DNA from: a virus | DNA: 24,269 nucleotides | Virus record (IMG/VR): IMGVR_UViG_3300017770_000161 | Location: 1 to 24,269 of that record | Strand: one strand, 5' to 3' | Shown here: in pieces, positions 14,501-22,796 of the stretch | Position numbering within the stretch: the first letter of the stretch is position 1 | Layout of the letters: the number at the start of each line of letters is the position of its first letter | Notes under the pieces: generated by a model | Seen by the model: the letters and a program-made list of their open reading frames with translations, nothing else | Database searches by the model: none | What the model was told of the DNA's origin: nothing | Translations under genes and position numbers: made by a program

Positions 14501-17331
14501 ACATACAATGGTTATCTAGTGGTGTAGAGGATTCTAAATGGGCTAAGTTACCAGGAATAACTGCAGCAAATGCAGATGGTGTAGAGCTTTTAGCTTCATC
14601 ACAAGCTAGAGAAGCAGCACAAAAAACATTTTTAAGTTCAGATTTTCTTTCAACAGCTAAATACAACAGAGATGTTAAAGGTTTAGAGTATATTACTAAA
14701 TCTAAAGTTGATAGTTCTAATGTAAAAGATTATACATTAGGTGCTTTTAACGAGTTAATTCAATTAAGAGATGATGAAATATCTAGACAAGTAGCTAGAT
14801 ATAGATATGGTAGTAAAGAATTAAATGATTGGTTATATAGTGAAGCAGGATTTGCTGCTAGAAAAAAACTATACGATTGGGGCGGTAATGATTTAAAACC
14901 TATGCTTGCTGATAAAGATTTTATAGACCAATACGTACAATCTATTGAAGCACGTATACGTGTTAAAACTGGTGGTATTGTAAAAAAAGGTGTTGATTAT
15001 CGTAAAGTAAACAATACAAGAAAGTATAGATACAGTTTAACTTCAGGTGATGTTGGTGATGATAAGTTACGTTATGCAATAGCAGAAGGTAAATTGTTTG
15101 ATTCTAGTTTTGATTTAAAAAATGCTGCTACAGCTACAAGAAAAGACTATTTAGACTTTAGCGAAAATCCTGAAAAAACAATAAAATATTTTAAGAAACA
15201 AAAAGTATTAGACAGGTTAGAACTATTTTTTACAGATGAAGGATTAAATCTTGACATAGGTGATGTTAAGTTATCACAAAAAATAGATGATGGTAGTAAA
15301 CCAGGTGTACAAGATTTACTAGATGGTTTAGATAATGCTACCAATGCTGTATTCGAAAATTTAATGACTAAACCTATTGGTTATTTAAATAGGTCAATTG
15401 TTTTTAAACAAAACAGATGGCTTTACGTTGGTAATAAATTTCAATATATGAGTGATGGATTACGTAATAAATATATAAAAGAAGCAATAGATTCTGCTGT
15501 ACCTAAATCTGTTGTAGATGAATTAAAAGGTTTAAAAAAACTATATCCTTCTGGTGCTATAGATGATTATTATACAATGAATAATCAATCTAAAGCTTTT
15601 GGATTATCTATGACTAAACAATTATTATATGATACAACACAAAAGCATGCATTAGCAGATAAATTTACAAACATATTTCCATTTGCTGAAGTTTGGTTTG
15701 AAGTATTTCAAACATGGGGTAAGTTATTAGCAGAAAATCCTACAGTTTTACGTAAAGCACAAGTTACTACTAGGGGATTTGGTGGCGCTGATGCTTTAGG
15801 TGCTAGTTCAGATAATGGATTCTTCACACCTGCACCAGGTAACAGTGATGAAGAAATGTTTGTTTATCCTTGGGGTGGTTTTATGACCGATGTTATTTTT
15901 GGAAAAGATACCGAAGGCGTGGGTATTTCTCCTAAAGGTTATGTAGCAGGTATAAACTTATTAGGACAAGGTTTTGTTCCTGGACCTAACCCAATGGTTT
16001 CTTTTGCAATTAATAAAGTATTACCAGAAACAGCTTGGGCTGATGAAGTTAGAGAAAGAATGTTTGGTGTATTTACACCTCCAGAAAAACTTACTGACGC
16101 TTTAAGACCTGATAAATTAATATCTGCATCATATAAAAAGTTTATTGCATGGATGAAAGACCCTGAATCTTTTGAAGTTATTAATGATAGTTCTAGTGAA
16201 ACAGAAAAAATGCGTGCTAATGAAACTATAGATATATTTAGATATGGTATGGCTGCAGGTATACACAATCAATTGTATGATGACGGAAAATTAAATAAAC
16301 ATCTTGATAAATTAAATCCTGATGGTTGGTCAGAAGATACTATAAGCAAAAAACAAATTAGTGAAGCATACTTAGAATATTCAAAATATGCATCAGGCGA
16401 TTTGTTTATGTTTCAATTTATTTTGCAATTCTTTGGGCCTACTGGAATGAAACCAGAATACGTAATTGATGATAAAAATGGTAATCAATGGGGTAATGCT
16501 GTTCTTTATGAAGAATATGTACGTATACGTAATAAAAATAACAATGACTATTTAGCAACACATAATGAGTTTTTAGAGTTATATGGTTTTGAACATCCGT
16601 GGGTAACAAGTCCAAGGTCACAAACAACAGGTCCTAAAGAACCTTATACTGCTGCAGCTGCTAGATGGAAACAAGAAAATAAAGAAATATACGATATGTT
16701 ACCTAAAGGCACTGCTAATTATTTAAATCTTGATAATCCATATGATGAAAGAAGTTTTACTGAACTTAATGTAAATAGACAACAAATGTCTCCTGATTTA
16801 TATAGACGTAATGTAAATGACACAATAGGTTTTTTACGTTATAAAACATACAGCGAAAAAGTAGAAAGATTAGATGCGTCTAATGAACAAAAAATCTTAC
16901 TAAAACGTTTTTATAGAAATGCACTTATTGACGAACTACCTGGTTTTCAAACAGATGAAGAAGGCGTAGTAGCACAAACATCATCTATAACTAAATATAT
17001 AGAAATGAAAGACAAATGGGTTACTAAAACAGATACAGGGTATATACCAACAGAAAGTTTAAGTAATCAAGATGCTGCTAAAGGCTTTGCTGAAATGTTA
17101 CCTTTTTGGGAAGAAATGGAAAATATATCTAAAGATTTTAGTCCTTCAAGAAATCCTGATTGGTGGTTAAGTTCTGAAGATGTTAAAGCTAGAACTATGC
17201 GTATATGGATGTATAATAAAGCACAACAGATTATAGCAGAATATCCTGAGTTTTGGGGTGTGTGGACTGGAGTTATGTTAAAGTTATATAGAGACGACCA
17301 AGAATATTTAGATTACTTACCAGAAAGTTAA
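11530..17331 (+). CDS. very large putative internal virion (ejection) protein
   Basis: 1933 aa, by far the largest product here and about a quarter of the window. It is mainly helical and lysine/asparagine-rich, with few cysteines. Hydrophobic stretches that could insert in membranes include VWAFAGLDALFQTFGPSG (about 135-152), KPLVLLRAAFFTRVF (about 957-972) and SGDLFMFQFILQFFG. Near the C-terminus a block with FPFAEVWFEVFQTW and GQGFVPGPNPMVSFAI resembles segments of large internal core proteins of phages. Its place between portal and scaffold, and the long helical make-up, fit proteins carried inside the head and ejected with DNA. No lysozyme, protease or transferase motif was found, so enzymatic activity is not claimed. 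It starts at TAATG. Confidence 0.6.
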   Translation: MGSYYIEDYFKENEFNRANKLAQNQIKNYKVAFEGQSEVFNNIQKISDQYSALPTDVVVALAINGVNPDYSSLGDIEDEVVNLKVKKEADLWTELYEKYQPEDMEKNMKMTVGDLLTGGFAPGGTKPGDVQYGVWAFAGLDALFQTFGPSGKWSLLASGANALVPGQVMQVGRSQAYLRDIRYYDKLLQDGYTPTEAQGMLQTDVSWTEIEDIGKDTNIVGDIKKHIDMIQEAHKLGGEPLLANMMRQVLNGKPVNFDRGTKATLESIDATKTPMFHDLTTQYGYSEEEAKKFIYSNIGEPIKQFDEDGEIHYTSAENPNKINFYAGRSKQRYMWSGQTAQDFYKPQWSDKNILMEYSPGRVISSEIVQPGSTAFNTLSGTLDATYQIVPEILAGKGLKGIRNVKKGFRGINKAMEATELGLVKQTGKTIKISPNAIADDIIETVADEVDAVTGKGNFDKFVNFNSNTLTKYSDDVVANRKQVRAAAKKLKKEYTVFGRVPRFFQTTKDEVLNQPLMDNFFNALAKTDQTVEHAVATNPILKELHPEVISEILEESNPSVIKKMFGDMVDQGYVVKATPETGLTQDYIQTLDTISDGLLPVKGSFTLNKISQNLAQTGTRLQTKSNPAKRALGRVASTVGNENAAYRNLGSFVGEQGRKVRDLFPGRKLTQLKPVNKNETILDTTQAAGEMIKKQKIVDELDPTYGKLEFEKYMGFSSSYNSSFNPYYRKLLGVVPYLGIPLNNFATGYKQLASHLQVTGYTIEEASQQLRKFRNLDFNDKPKIRKFAYDQMQADVALIKKRGGNDEIVAQIVEEQFNGIQKSKIYATGRDGETLPNPGSRNEVIRLTDPKDGKPKNVEHVTAHLFSEMSDNVVPLLDYRIVNRAMGKVFRAQPGGEAITGVRGFAYDSKEFVKFASPFSDRTTNPFKGGLINTKKLNDDAATMLAEYYTRNVFKPLVLLRAAFFTRVFIEEQARIAVSGMDGFFNHPFRYIQWLSSGVEDSKWAKLPGITAANADGVELLASSQAREAAQKTFLSSDFLSTAKYNRDVKGLEYITKSKVDSSNVKDYTLGAFNELIQLRDDEISRQVARYRYGSKELNDWLYSEAGFAARKKLYDWGGNDLKPMLADKDFIDQYVQSIEARIRVKTGGIVKKGVDYRKVNNTRKYRYSLTSGDVGDDKLRYAIAEGKLFDSSFDLKNAATATRKDYLDFSENPEKTIKYFKKQKVLDRLELFFTDEGLNLDIGDVKLSQKIDDGSKPGVQDLLDGLDNATNAVFENLMTKPIGYLNRSIVFKQNRWLYVGNKFQYMSDGLRNKYIKEAIDSAVPKSVVDELKGLKKLYPSGAIDDYYTMNNQSKAFGLSMTKQLLYDTTQKHALADKFTNIFPFAEVWFEVFQTWGKLLAENPTVLRKAQVTTRGFGGADALGASSDNGFFTPAPGNSDEEMFVYPWGGFMTDVIFGKDTEGVGISPKGYVAGINLLGQGFVPGPNPMVSFAINKVLPETAWADEVRERMFGVFTPPEKLTDALRPDKLISASYKKFIAWMKDPESFEVINDSSSETEKMRANETIDIFRYGMAAGIHNQLYDDGKLNKHLDKLNPDGWSEDTISKKQISEAYLEYSKYASGDLFMFQFILQFFGPTGMKPEYVIDDKNGNQWGNAVLYEEYVRIRNKNNNDYLATHNEFLELYGFEHPWVTSPRSQTTGPKEPYTAAAARWKQENKEIYDMLPKGTANYLNLDNPYDERSFTELNVNRQQMSPDLYRRNVNDTIGFLRYKTYSEKVERLDASNEQKILLKRFYRNALIDELPGFQTDEEGVVAQTSSITKYIEMKDKWVTKTDTGYIPTESLSNQDAAKGFAEMLPFWEEMENISKDFSPSRNPDWWLSSEDVKARTMRIWMYNKAQQIIAEYPEFWGVWTGVMLKLYRDDQEYLDYLPES

Positions 17332-17332
17332 T

Positions 17333-18517
17333 ATGGTTGAATATATAAAAGAAAAAGGAACTCTTACCGAATTTGAAGATGCGTTAAAAGAATACGCGTC
17401 ATTATTAGGTATAGAAGGAGAAAGTTTTAATGTTGCTAGTGTTTTAGCATCATTATCAGACAATGTTTATTTTGAAGATGAAAATACATTAAATGCAATT
17501 AAAGATGCATATAACACTAAAAATATAGATACATTTAAAGTCTTATTAAAAAGTGCTATTGATATTAAAAATGCACAGTTAACAGGACAAGGTGCAGGTA
17601 ATAACTTAGTACAAGCAGCACAGACTATATCAGATGTAACTGGACAAATGTTTACTGTAGAACAGTTAAAAGATATAGCAAACGCACAATCAGATTCAGA
17701 TTCACCTTTAAGATTTACAGAATCTGGTGAAGAAGTTAGACAAGAATCTTTTTTTGAAAACGTTGCATGGGATGAAATTATAAACTTGTACGCTACACCT
17801 AATGAAATAACAGCTTTTCAGAAATACTTATACGATTCAGGAATTGTTGAACAAGGTTATTTTGCTGGCACAGAAGGTCAACAAAGTGAAAAGTTACAAA
17901 ATAAAATAACTGAAGTTATGAATTACATAGATAATAATATTGTTACTAATGCAGAAGTAAGAGATGCAATAAGAAAAGAAAAACCTGTTTATTTTACATC
18001 TGTACAACAAAGAGAACAAGATGCTAGTTTTGAACGTAATTTATTTAATTACGGTTTAAAAGAATTTATTAGAACTGGACAAGCTGAAGAAGACTTTCAA
18101 CGTGGTTTACAAGAAAAAGAAATAGCACAAAGGTATATACCTCCTAGTGAAAACGAATTAGAAGATTATACCGAAGCATATTTTTATGCAAAAATTGGTA
18201 GAAAACCTACATCAGAAGAATTAGATGTATGGGCTACAAATTTAGCTAGTAGTTATTCTACAGAATATGCACAATCAATAGCAGCAAGTAGAGCATTTGA
18301 TGATGCAAAATTTGTACAAGATAAAATGTCTAGTACTGATACTATAAGTACAGCTACAGGGCCTGATTTATCAAAATTTTCTACACAAACACAACAAGAA
18401 ATATTTGAAGAAGACTTTGAATCACAAATGCAAAAAGAAATAGATGTATTTGAAGCAGGTCAACGTAAAAAAGATTATCAAAATCAATTACTTAGTGTTA
18501 TGTTTGGAGGTTCTTAA
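17333..18517 (+). CDS. 394-aa putative internal virion protein
   Basis: Starts one base after the giant gene's stop. Acidic and helical. It contains NEITAFQKYLYDSGIVEQGY (from about residue 156), and near 275-305 a segment YTEAYFYAKIGRKPTSEELD. The 'GR.PT..EL' pattern is, from memory, seen in large internal or structural proteins of actinophages. The C-terminal 40 residues are a charged helix (SQMQKEIDVFEAGQRKKDY). No membrane segment or signal peptide. Likely a companion of the neighbouring virion proteins; family assignment is tentative. Confidence 0.6.
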   Translation: MVEYIKEKGTLTEFEDALKEYASLLGIEGESFNVASVLASLSDNVYFEDENTLNAIKDAYNTKNIDTFKVLLKSAIDIKNAQLTGQGAGNNLVQAAQTISDVTGQMFTVEQLKDIANAQSDSDSPLRFTESGEEVRQESFFENVAWDEIINLYATPNEITAFQKYLYDSGIVEQGYFAGTEGQQSEKLQNKITEVMNYIDNNIVTNAEVRDAIRKEKPVYFTSVQQREQDASFERNLFNYGLKEFIRTGQAEEDFQRGLQEKEIAQRYIPPSENELEDYTEAYFYAKIGRKPTSEELDVWATNLASSYSTEYAQSIAASRAFDDAKFVQDKMSSTDTISTATGPDLSKFSTQTQQEIFEEDFESQMQKEIDVFEAGQRKKDYQNQLLSVMFGGS

Positions 18518-18639
18518 TGGAAGAAAAAGAAGTTGTTAAAGAAGAAGTTGAACAAGTTGAAGATACTGAAAAAATTATGTATCAAAATTTGTTACAAAAA
18601 TCATATGCAGGCATTAAATTTATGTTAGGAAGTTATTAA
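18517..18639 (+). CDS. 40-aa acidic microprotein
   Basis: Starts in the preceding stop codon (TAATG) and ends in the following start (TAATG). MEEKEVVKEEVEQVEDTEKI is a highly charged helix, followed by QNLLQKSYAGIKFMLGSY, which is more hydrophobic. The exact overlap at both ends argues that it is translated, serving perhaps to couple its neighbours or to bind one of them. No family recognised. Confidence 0.65.
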   Translation: MEEKEVVKEEVEQVEDTEKIMYQNLLQKSYAGIKFMLGSY

Positions 18640-19877
18640 TGTCATATGAAGTAAAAGGCCCTGATGGTTCAGGAATTATATACATAGAAGATACTAAAGA
18701 ATACAAAATTATTGTAGATAAAGGTGATGCAATTTATGTATTTGATACACCAGATAATGCTAAGTTATCTGATTTATCTTCTTATCAAACTTTTACAGGA
18801 GACAACAATCGTGTAACACAATCAGAAAAAGATGCACGTAAAGACATGCAAAGTCAAGGTATTCTTATAACTACAACTAACGAAGCATTTCTTAGTGGTT
18901 TTTACAAAGATGATAAATTAGTAAGTGTTCCTAGAAATATAAGCAACATAGAATCTTTTATAGATGCTGATGCTGTAGATGTATTAGTTGGATTTGACGA
19001 AGCAGTAGCTAGTTTAAAAAGTGATGCACCTTGGTGGAACAACGCAAATTATGTAGATACTTTAAATAAATATGTTTTATTAGCTGATGGTAATGTATCA
19101 CTTGGTTATCAAAACTTTAAAAATAGTGATGAGTACGGACAACTTATATCTGGTATGGGATATACAAAATCAATGATTAATTCTTATGATACTAAACGTA
19201 CTGACCCTATACAATATGAACGTAATTATTTAAATTATTTAGATGTAGTTAATGCAACATTATTAAAAAATGGTGCTGAAATACCTGAAGAAGCTGCACA
19301 ATACATGGCTAGACAATGGGCTAATGGTGTATGGACACAAACAAAAGTAGTAAATCAAATTAATGCAGCTACTGATGATTACTCACCTTACAATATAGAT
19401 ACAGGATTACTTGGTGTATTAGAAGGTAAATTAGTTACTAAAATTACAACAGGTGAAGATTTAGCACAACAGTTAATGGATAAATATTTACCATCTAGTC
19501 AACACGGTACAATAAACATACAAGAAGAAGGTGGTAAATTACGTAACATTGGTAACTATCAAGCACAGTTTATTTCTGATTTGAAAGCTAAAAGATTTGC
19601 TACGTATCAAATGTATGATGAAAACATTCCTTGGGAAAATATATTAATTGCAAAAAAACAAGCAATTAAAAATATATGGGGTGTAGATATATCTGTAAAT
19701 GATGATGTATTAGATACAATTATAAGAATGAATGATACAGCAAAAGAAAATGGTTATCTTAGACAAGAAGGTCTTAATAGAAATATACCTAAAGTTGTAT
19801 CAGAACTTAATACAGCTATGATGTCACAGTTAGGTACTGGTATTATAGAATCTCAACAATACGTGGAAGGTAGATAA
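18639..19877 (+). CDS. 412-aa putative virion structural protein
   Basis: Starts at TAATG behind AGGAAG. The N-terminus is beta-rich (IIYIEDTKEYKIIVDKGDA). From about residue 133 a helical part contains NVSLGYQNFKNSDEYGQLIS, then ERNYLNYLDVVNATLLKNG and a later helix ending in VNQI. The same order of features (helix with 'R/K-x-S-x-x-Y/W', then a 'Y...L...G' helix) is seen in the following 338-aa protein, suggesting a shared module. Role inferred from position among head genes: an internal or minor virion protein. No catalytic motif seen. Confidence 0.6.
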   Translation: MSYEVKGPDGSGIIYIEDTKEYKIIVDKGDAIYVFDTPDNAKLSDLSSYQTFTGDNNRVTQSEKDARKDMQSQGILITTTNEAFLSGFYKDDKLVSVPRNISNIESFIDADAVDVLVGFDEAVASLKSDAPWWNNANYVDTLNKYVLLADGNVSLGYQNFKNSDEYGQLISGMGYTKSMINSYDTKRTDPIQYERNYLNYLDVVNATLLKNGAEIPEEAAQYMARQWANGVWTQTKVVNQINAATDDYSPYNIDTGLLGVLEGKLVTKITTGEDLAQQLMDKYLPSSQHGTINIQEEGGKLRNIGNYQAQFISDLKAKRFATYQMYDENIPWENILIAKKQAIKNIWGVDISVNDDVLDTIIRMNDTAKENGYLRQEGLNRNIPKVVSELNTAMMSQLGTGIIESQQYVEGR

Positions 19878-20893
19878 TGGTTAGAGTATATCGTAGTGAC
19901 TTAGGTTTTGGACAAGGTACAGACGGTCAAAACTATTATGAAGTATCACCTGAACGTGCTTTAGAACTAGAAGCTGCAGGTTATTCAACTAATCCTAATG
20001 ATGCAGATGCAGGAAGGTCAGCCCCTGGAGGTTCAATATACACAGGTACAGACACAGCAGATGCTTATGCTGAATCAAGTGGTGGTACAAGTACAAGTGG
20101 TTATCAAAAAGGTTTAGAAAAAGCTAATGCTTTGTATTCATTTTTACCACCAGCATTACTAGATACATTTGCACAAAGCTGGGCAAAGTATGGAGATGCG
20201 AATATAGCTATGGGTGCAGTACGTAAATCTTCTGTTTGGAAACAAGAGTTTGGTTATTTACAAAGAGCAGATGGTACATTAATTATGAGTGAAATAGATG
20301 CATTAGCAACTAAAGCTACATATAAAAGCACATTAGCTGAAGTAGGTATTACAGATTTTAAAGAATTTGAAAAACAATTTGAACAATTAATATCAACAGA
20401 AGTATCTGGATTAGAGTTCCAACAACGAATTGATACAGTTTATTCAGGTGTAGTTAATCAAATACCTGAAGTAGAAAAACTATTTAGAGATAAATACGGT
20501 ATTACATTAGACCAACCTACAATATTTGGTGCATTAATTAATCCTGATATACAAGACAAAGTACTTACAGGAGATATACAAACTTTACAGTTACAAGCAG
20601 AAGCATCGTCTAGAGGTTTTAGTACTACGTTTAGTAGGTTTGATGAATTAAGAAAACTTGGTTTAACACAACAAAGTGCATCTTCTTTATATGAATCAGC
20701 TGGAGATATAATGCAATCAGCTAAAGGTGTTGGTAGAACATTAGATATAGAAACACTAGAACAAGCTGCTATTGGAGATATAGAATCTAAACAACAAATA
20801 GAAAAATCTGCTAGAGAAGCTATGTCTGAAAGTTCTTTTATAACTGGTTCTAGAAAAAAAGGTGACAGAATTACTGGACTTACAACAAGTTAG
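19877..20893 (+). CDS. 338-aa putative virion structural protein
   Basis: Starts at TAATG. The N-terminal 70 residues are low-complexity (G, S, T, D, A), then a helical body: LPPALLDTFAQSWAKYGDAN, RKSSVWKQEFGYLQRADGTL, MSEIDALATKATYKSTLAEV, and STEVSGLEFQQRID. The pattern 'R.S..Y/W...F......G.L.MSE..Y.......L...G......EVS..EF..R' matches, from memory, helical domains found repeatedly in actinophage virion proteins. It is the last gene of the first head block and ends just before the candidate promoter at 20896. Function by position only. Confidence 0.6.
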   Translation: MVRVYRSDLGFGQGTDGQNYYEVSPERALELEAAGYSTNPNDADAGRSAPGGSIYTGTDTADAYAESSGGTSTSGYQKGLEKANALYSFLPPALLDTFAQSWAKYGDANIAMGAVRKSSVWKQEFGYLQRADGTLIMSEIDALATKATYKSTLAEVGITDFKEFEKQFEQLISTEVSGLEFQQRIDTVYSGVVNQIPEVEKLFRDKYGITLDQPTIFGALINPDIQDKVLTGDIQTLQLQAEASSRGFSTTFSRFDELRKLGLTQQSASSLYESAGDIMQSAKGVGRTLDIETLEQAAIGDIESKQQIEKSAREAMSESSFITGSRKKGDRITGLTTS

Positions 20894-20895
20894 TG

Positions 20896-20901
20896 TATAA
20901 T
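20896..20901 (+). promoter_or_regulatory. candidate -10 box for scaffold/capsid transcript
   Basis: A perfect TATAAT lies three bases after the stop of the 338-aa gene. The best -35-like hexamer (TGGACT) has a short 15-base spacer. A separate promoter here would give the capsid genes their own transcript with a leader of about 190 bases. Moderate support only. Confidence 0.4.
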
Positions 20902-20918
20902 AAGTTTATGCGTTGCGT

Positions 20919-21065
20919 GGTCCGCTAATAGACCTGCAAATCGGCTTTCAGGCCTACGTTGAAAGCTTGTATTAAATACGTAGAGTAATGGACTTGTAGC
21001 TTATAGCTACCAGAGATGCAAGTCAAGTGGTAAGGTAGCACCACGGCAAGATGCCTATGGTCTTG
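20919..21065 (+). promoter_or_regulatory. structured capsid-operon leader with candidate H-type pseudoknot
   Basis: The 204-base gap before the scaffold gene is visibly richer in G+C than its surroundings. GCTTTCA (20944-20950) pairs with TGAAAGC (20960-20966); CTACGT in its loop (20954-20959) pairs with ACGTAG (20978-20983), giving an H-type pseudoknot with no bases between the two stems on one side and an A/T-rich 11-base crossing loop. Further stems: GGTC/GACC (20919-20934), GACTT/AAGTC (20991-21024) with GTAGC/GCTAC inside, GTGGT/ACCAC (21027-21044) and CAAGA/TCTTG (21047-21065). It may regulate translation of scaffold and capsid. No known riboswitch consensus was recognised. Confidence 0.5.
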
Positions 21066-21086
21066 TCTGATAGGTTAACACATAGT

Positions 21087-21092
21087 GGAGGT
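21087..21092 (+). promoter_or_regulatory. strong ribosome-binding site for scaffold
   Basis: GGAGGT 5 bases before ATG 21098. The same hexamer stands 5 bases before the capsid ATG (21585-21590). Most other head genes rely on TAATG overlaps and weak sites, so these two genes stand out as highly translated. Confidence 0.8.
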
Positions 21093-21097
21093 ACAAG

Positions 21098-21562
21098 ATG
21101 GAAGAATTTGATGCACCGCAAGAACATGGTGTAAAACAATTACGCGAAACAGTTGAACGTAAAGACGAACAACTTAAGAAACTAGAAGCTGAACTGGCAT
21201 CTTTTAAAGATAAAGAGCTAGATAATGTTTTTGGTAAGTTGGGATTACAAACAGACAAAGGTTTCGGTAAGGCATTAAAACAAGTGTACAATGGACCTGT
21301 TGATACAGAATCTATTGCACAGTTTGCTAAAGACGAATATGGTTTTGAAGCTAGTGGAACTGTCACAGAACAACCACAAACTGAAGACGTACCAGTAGCC
21401 CAAGATGATGCTCGTGCTAGAGTAGCTGCACTTGACGCAAATTCACGTTCAGATGTACCGTTAGACGTAATGAGTCAACTAGACCAAATAGTTGCTACAG
21501 GTGATACTAAGGCAAGTATTAGAGCTAGATTGGCATTACTCGACCAAGAAGAAAAAAAGTAA
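21098..21562 (+). CDS. capsid scaffolding protein
   Basis: A 154-aa, highly charged protein directly before the major capsid gene. Residues about 10-40 (QLRETVERKDEQLKKLEAEL) form a clear coiled coil; a globular stretch follows (FGKLGLQTDKGFGKALKQVY), then a P/Q/T/D-rich linker and a C-terminal helix with ASIRARLALLDQEEKK. The size, position, coiled coil and charged C-terminal helix fit phage scaffolds that nucleate prohead assembly and then leave. No protease motif was seen here. It is preceded by GGAGGT and a structured leader. Assignment rests on position and composition. Confidence 0.75.
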   Translation: MEEFDAPQEHGVKQLRETVERKDEQLKKLEAELASFKDKELDNVFGKLGLQTDKGFGKALKQVYNGPVDTESIAQFAKDEYGFEASGTVTEQPQTEDVPVAQDDARARVAALDANSRSDVPLDVMSQLDQIVATGDTKASIRARLALLDQEEKK

Positions 21563-21595
21563 CAGTTTAATACAAGATAATAACGGAGGTAAATT

Positions 21596-22723
21596 ATGGG
21601 AGCTATTTCGCTTACCAATAATTCAATTTACGCACAGAAAATTAATAACTTTTCTGGCGAGCTATTCCGTGTCGGTGGTCAAAGAACACCTTTCTTATCT
21701 GCAACTGGAGGATTAAACGGAGGTAAGGTTTTACAATCTACATTCTGGCAAATCCAAGCAGCTGACAATGCAACTGTATCTTCTGAACCTACTAAAGGTC
21801 AAGAAGGTGCGCAACCTACAGAATATTTAGGTCGCGATAGAGTAGCATTCACAGGTGTAACGCAGGTATTCCATAAAGGTGTAAAGATGACTTACACAGC
21901 AATGGCATCATACGGAAACCAAAATCCATTCGACTTGTCTGCAAATATTGCAAACAGTTCTGATGGTGATGGAACACTTACAGCTGGAGATAAGCTAGCG
22001 CTTGCTGGTGGAAATCCAATTGTTGACGAATTTGCAGAGCAAATGTCTCTAGCAATGGAAAAAGTAGCAAGAGAAGTAGAGTGGTTTGCATTCAACGGTA
22101 CATTTGCAGATGGTGCTAATACAACACCAGGTGCTGGTACAAGAGAAATGCGTGGACTTGCAGAATACTTAGCTCTTAACGCTAATGCTAATAACTCAGT
22201 AGCCGCTGGTGGTATCAATGGTAACATTTACTATAACGATACAGCTGGAGATGGCTCTGGAACAGACCAAAAACTACACTGGGATACAATCGCTGGTGCA
22301 TTAAAGAGGCTTTATGATGCTTCTGCACCAATGCTTAATCCTGTTTTGTGTGTAAGCCCACAACAATTGTTAGACCTTAACAAAGAGCTAACAGTTGATG
22401 GTGCTATATCTGGTGCATTAACAGCTGCTGTTTTACCAAGAGATAGAAATATCGCTGGTATCGACATTGATACAGTTGTAACACCATTTGGTTCAATTGG
22501 TATGATGGTCATTGACCCTAATATCATTACTGCAAACAAAGCATTTATTGTAGACTTTGCATTCGTACAACCAGTATTTACCAACATCCCAGGATTTGGT
22601 ACAGTATTCGTACGTGACATTGACCAAGATGATTACGCAAGAGTAGCAAAAGCAATCTACATGGAAATGGGATACGACTTCGGTCCTCCTTCATACCACT
22701 GTATGATTAATGATGTTGCTTAG
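21596..22723 (+). CDS. major capsid protein (HK97 fold, probably SU10/DUF5309-like)
   Basis: 375 aa with GGAGGT before the ATG. The N-terminal part contains RTPFLSATGG and FWQIQAADNATVSSEPTKGQ, then a segment with FTGVTQVFHKGVKMTYTAMA, and the end has RVAKAIYMEMGYDFGPPSYH. This arrangement resembles, from memory, the SU10-like/DUF5309 branch of HK97-fold capsid proteins. An acidic Gly/Asp-rich insert (NSSDGDGTLTAGDK) and a second Gly/Asn-rich one may be surface loops. Codons ending in C (ATC, TTC, TAC) are visibly more common than in neighbouring genes, fitting high expression. A hairpin follows the stop. Confidence 0.85.
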   Translation: MGAISLTNNSIYAQKINNFSGELFRVGGQRTPFLSATGGLNGGKVLQSTFWQIQAADNATVSSEPTKGQEGAQPTEYLGRDRVAFTGVTQVFHKGVKMTYTAMASYGNQNPFDLSANIANSSDGDGTLTAGDKLALAGGNPIVDEFAEQMSLAMEKVAREVEWFAFNGTFADGANTTPGAGTREMRGLAEYLALNANANNSVAAGGINGNIYYNDTAGDGSGTDQKLHWDTIAGALKRLYDASAPMLNPVLCVSPQQLLDLNKELTVDGAISGALTAAVLPRDRNIAGIDIDTVVTPFGSIGMMVIDPNIITANKAFIVDFAFVQPVFTNIPGFGTVFVRDIDQDDYARVAKAIYMEMGYDFGPPSYHCMINDVA

Positions 22724-22784
22724 ATAGCAAAAAATTTAGTAGAAACTTTCGGGTTGTAGCAATACCTCTCGAAAGTTCTGCTAT
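22724..22784 (+). terminator. hairpin after the capsid gene
   Basis: AACTTTCG (22744-22751) pairs with CGAAAGTT (22770-22777); an outer ATAGCA/TGCTAT (22724-22729 with 22779-22784) can close it, and a short TTG/CAA stem lies in the loop. There is no U-run directly after, so it is more likely an attenuator or mRNA-stabilising stem that lowers downstream expression than a full terminator. Confidence 0.55.
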
Positions 22785-22796
22785 AGTTAGGAAAAT

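Noticed and set aside
21053-21136. 27-codon plus-strand open frame starting MPMVLSDR across the scaffold start
   Set aside because: Overlaps the strong GGAGGT site and the scaffold start in another frame, and has no site of its own.
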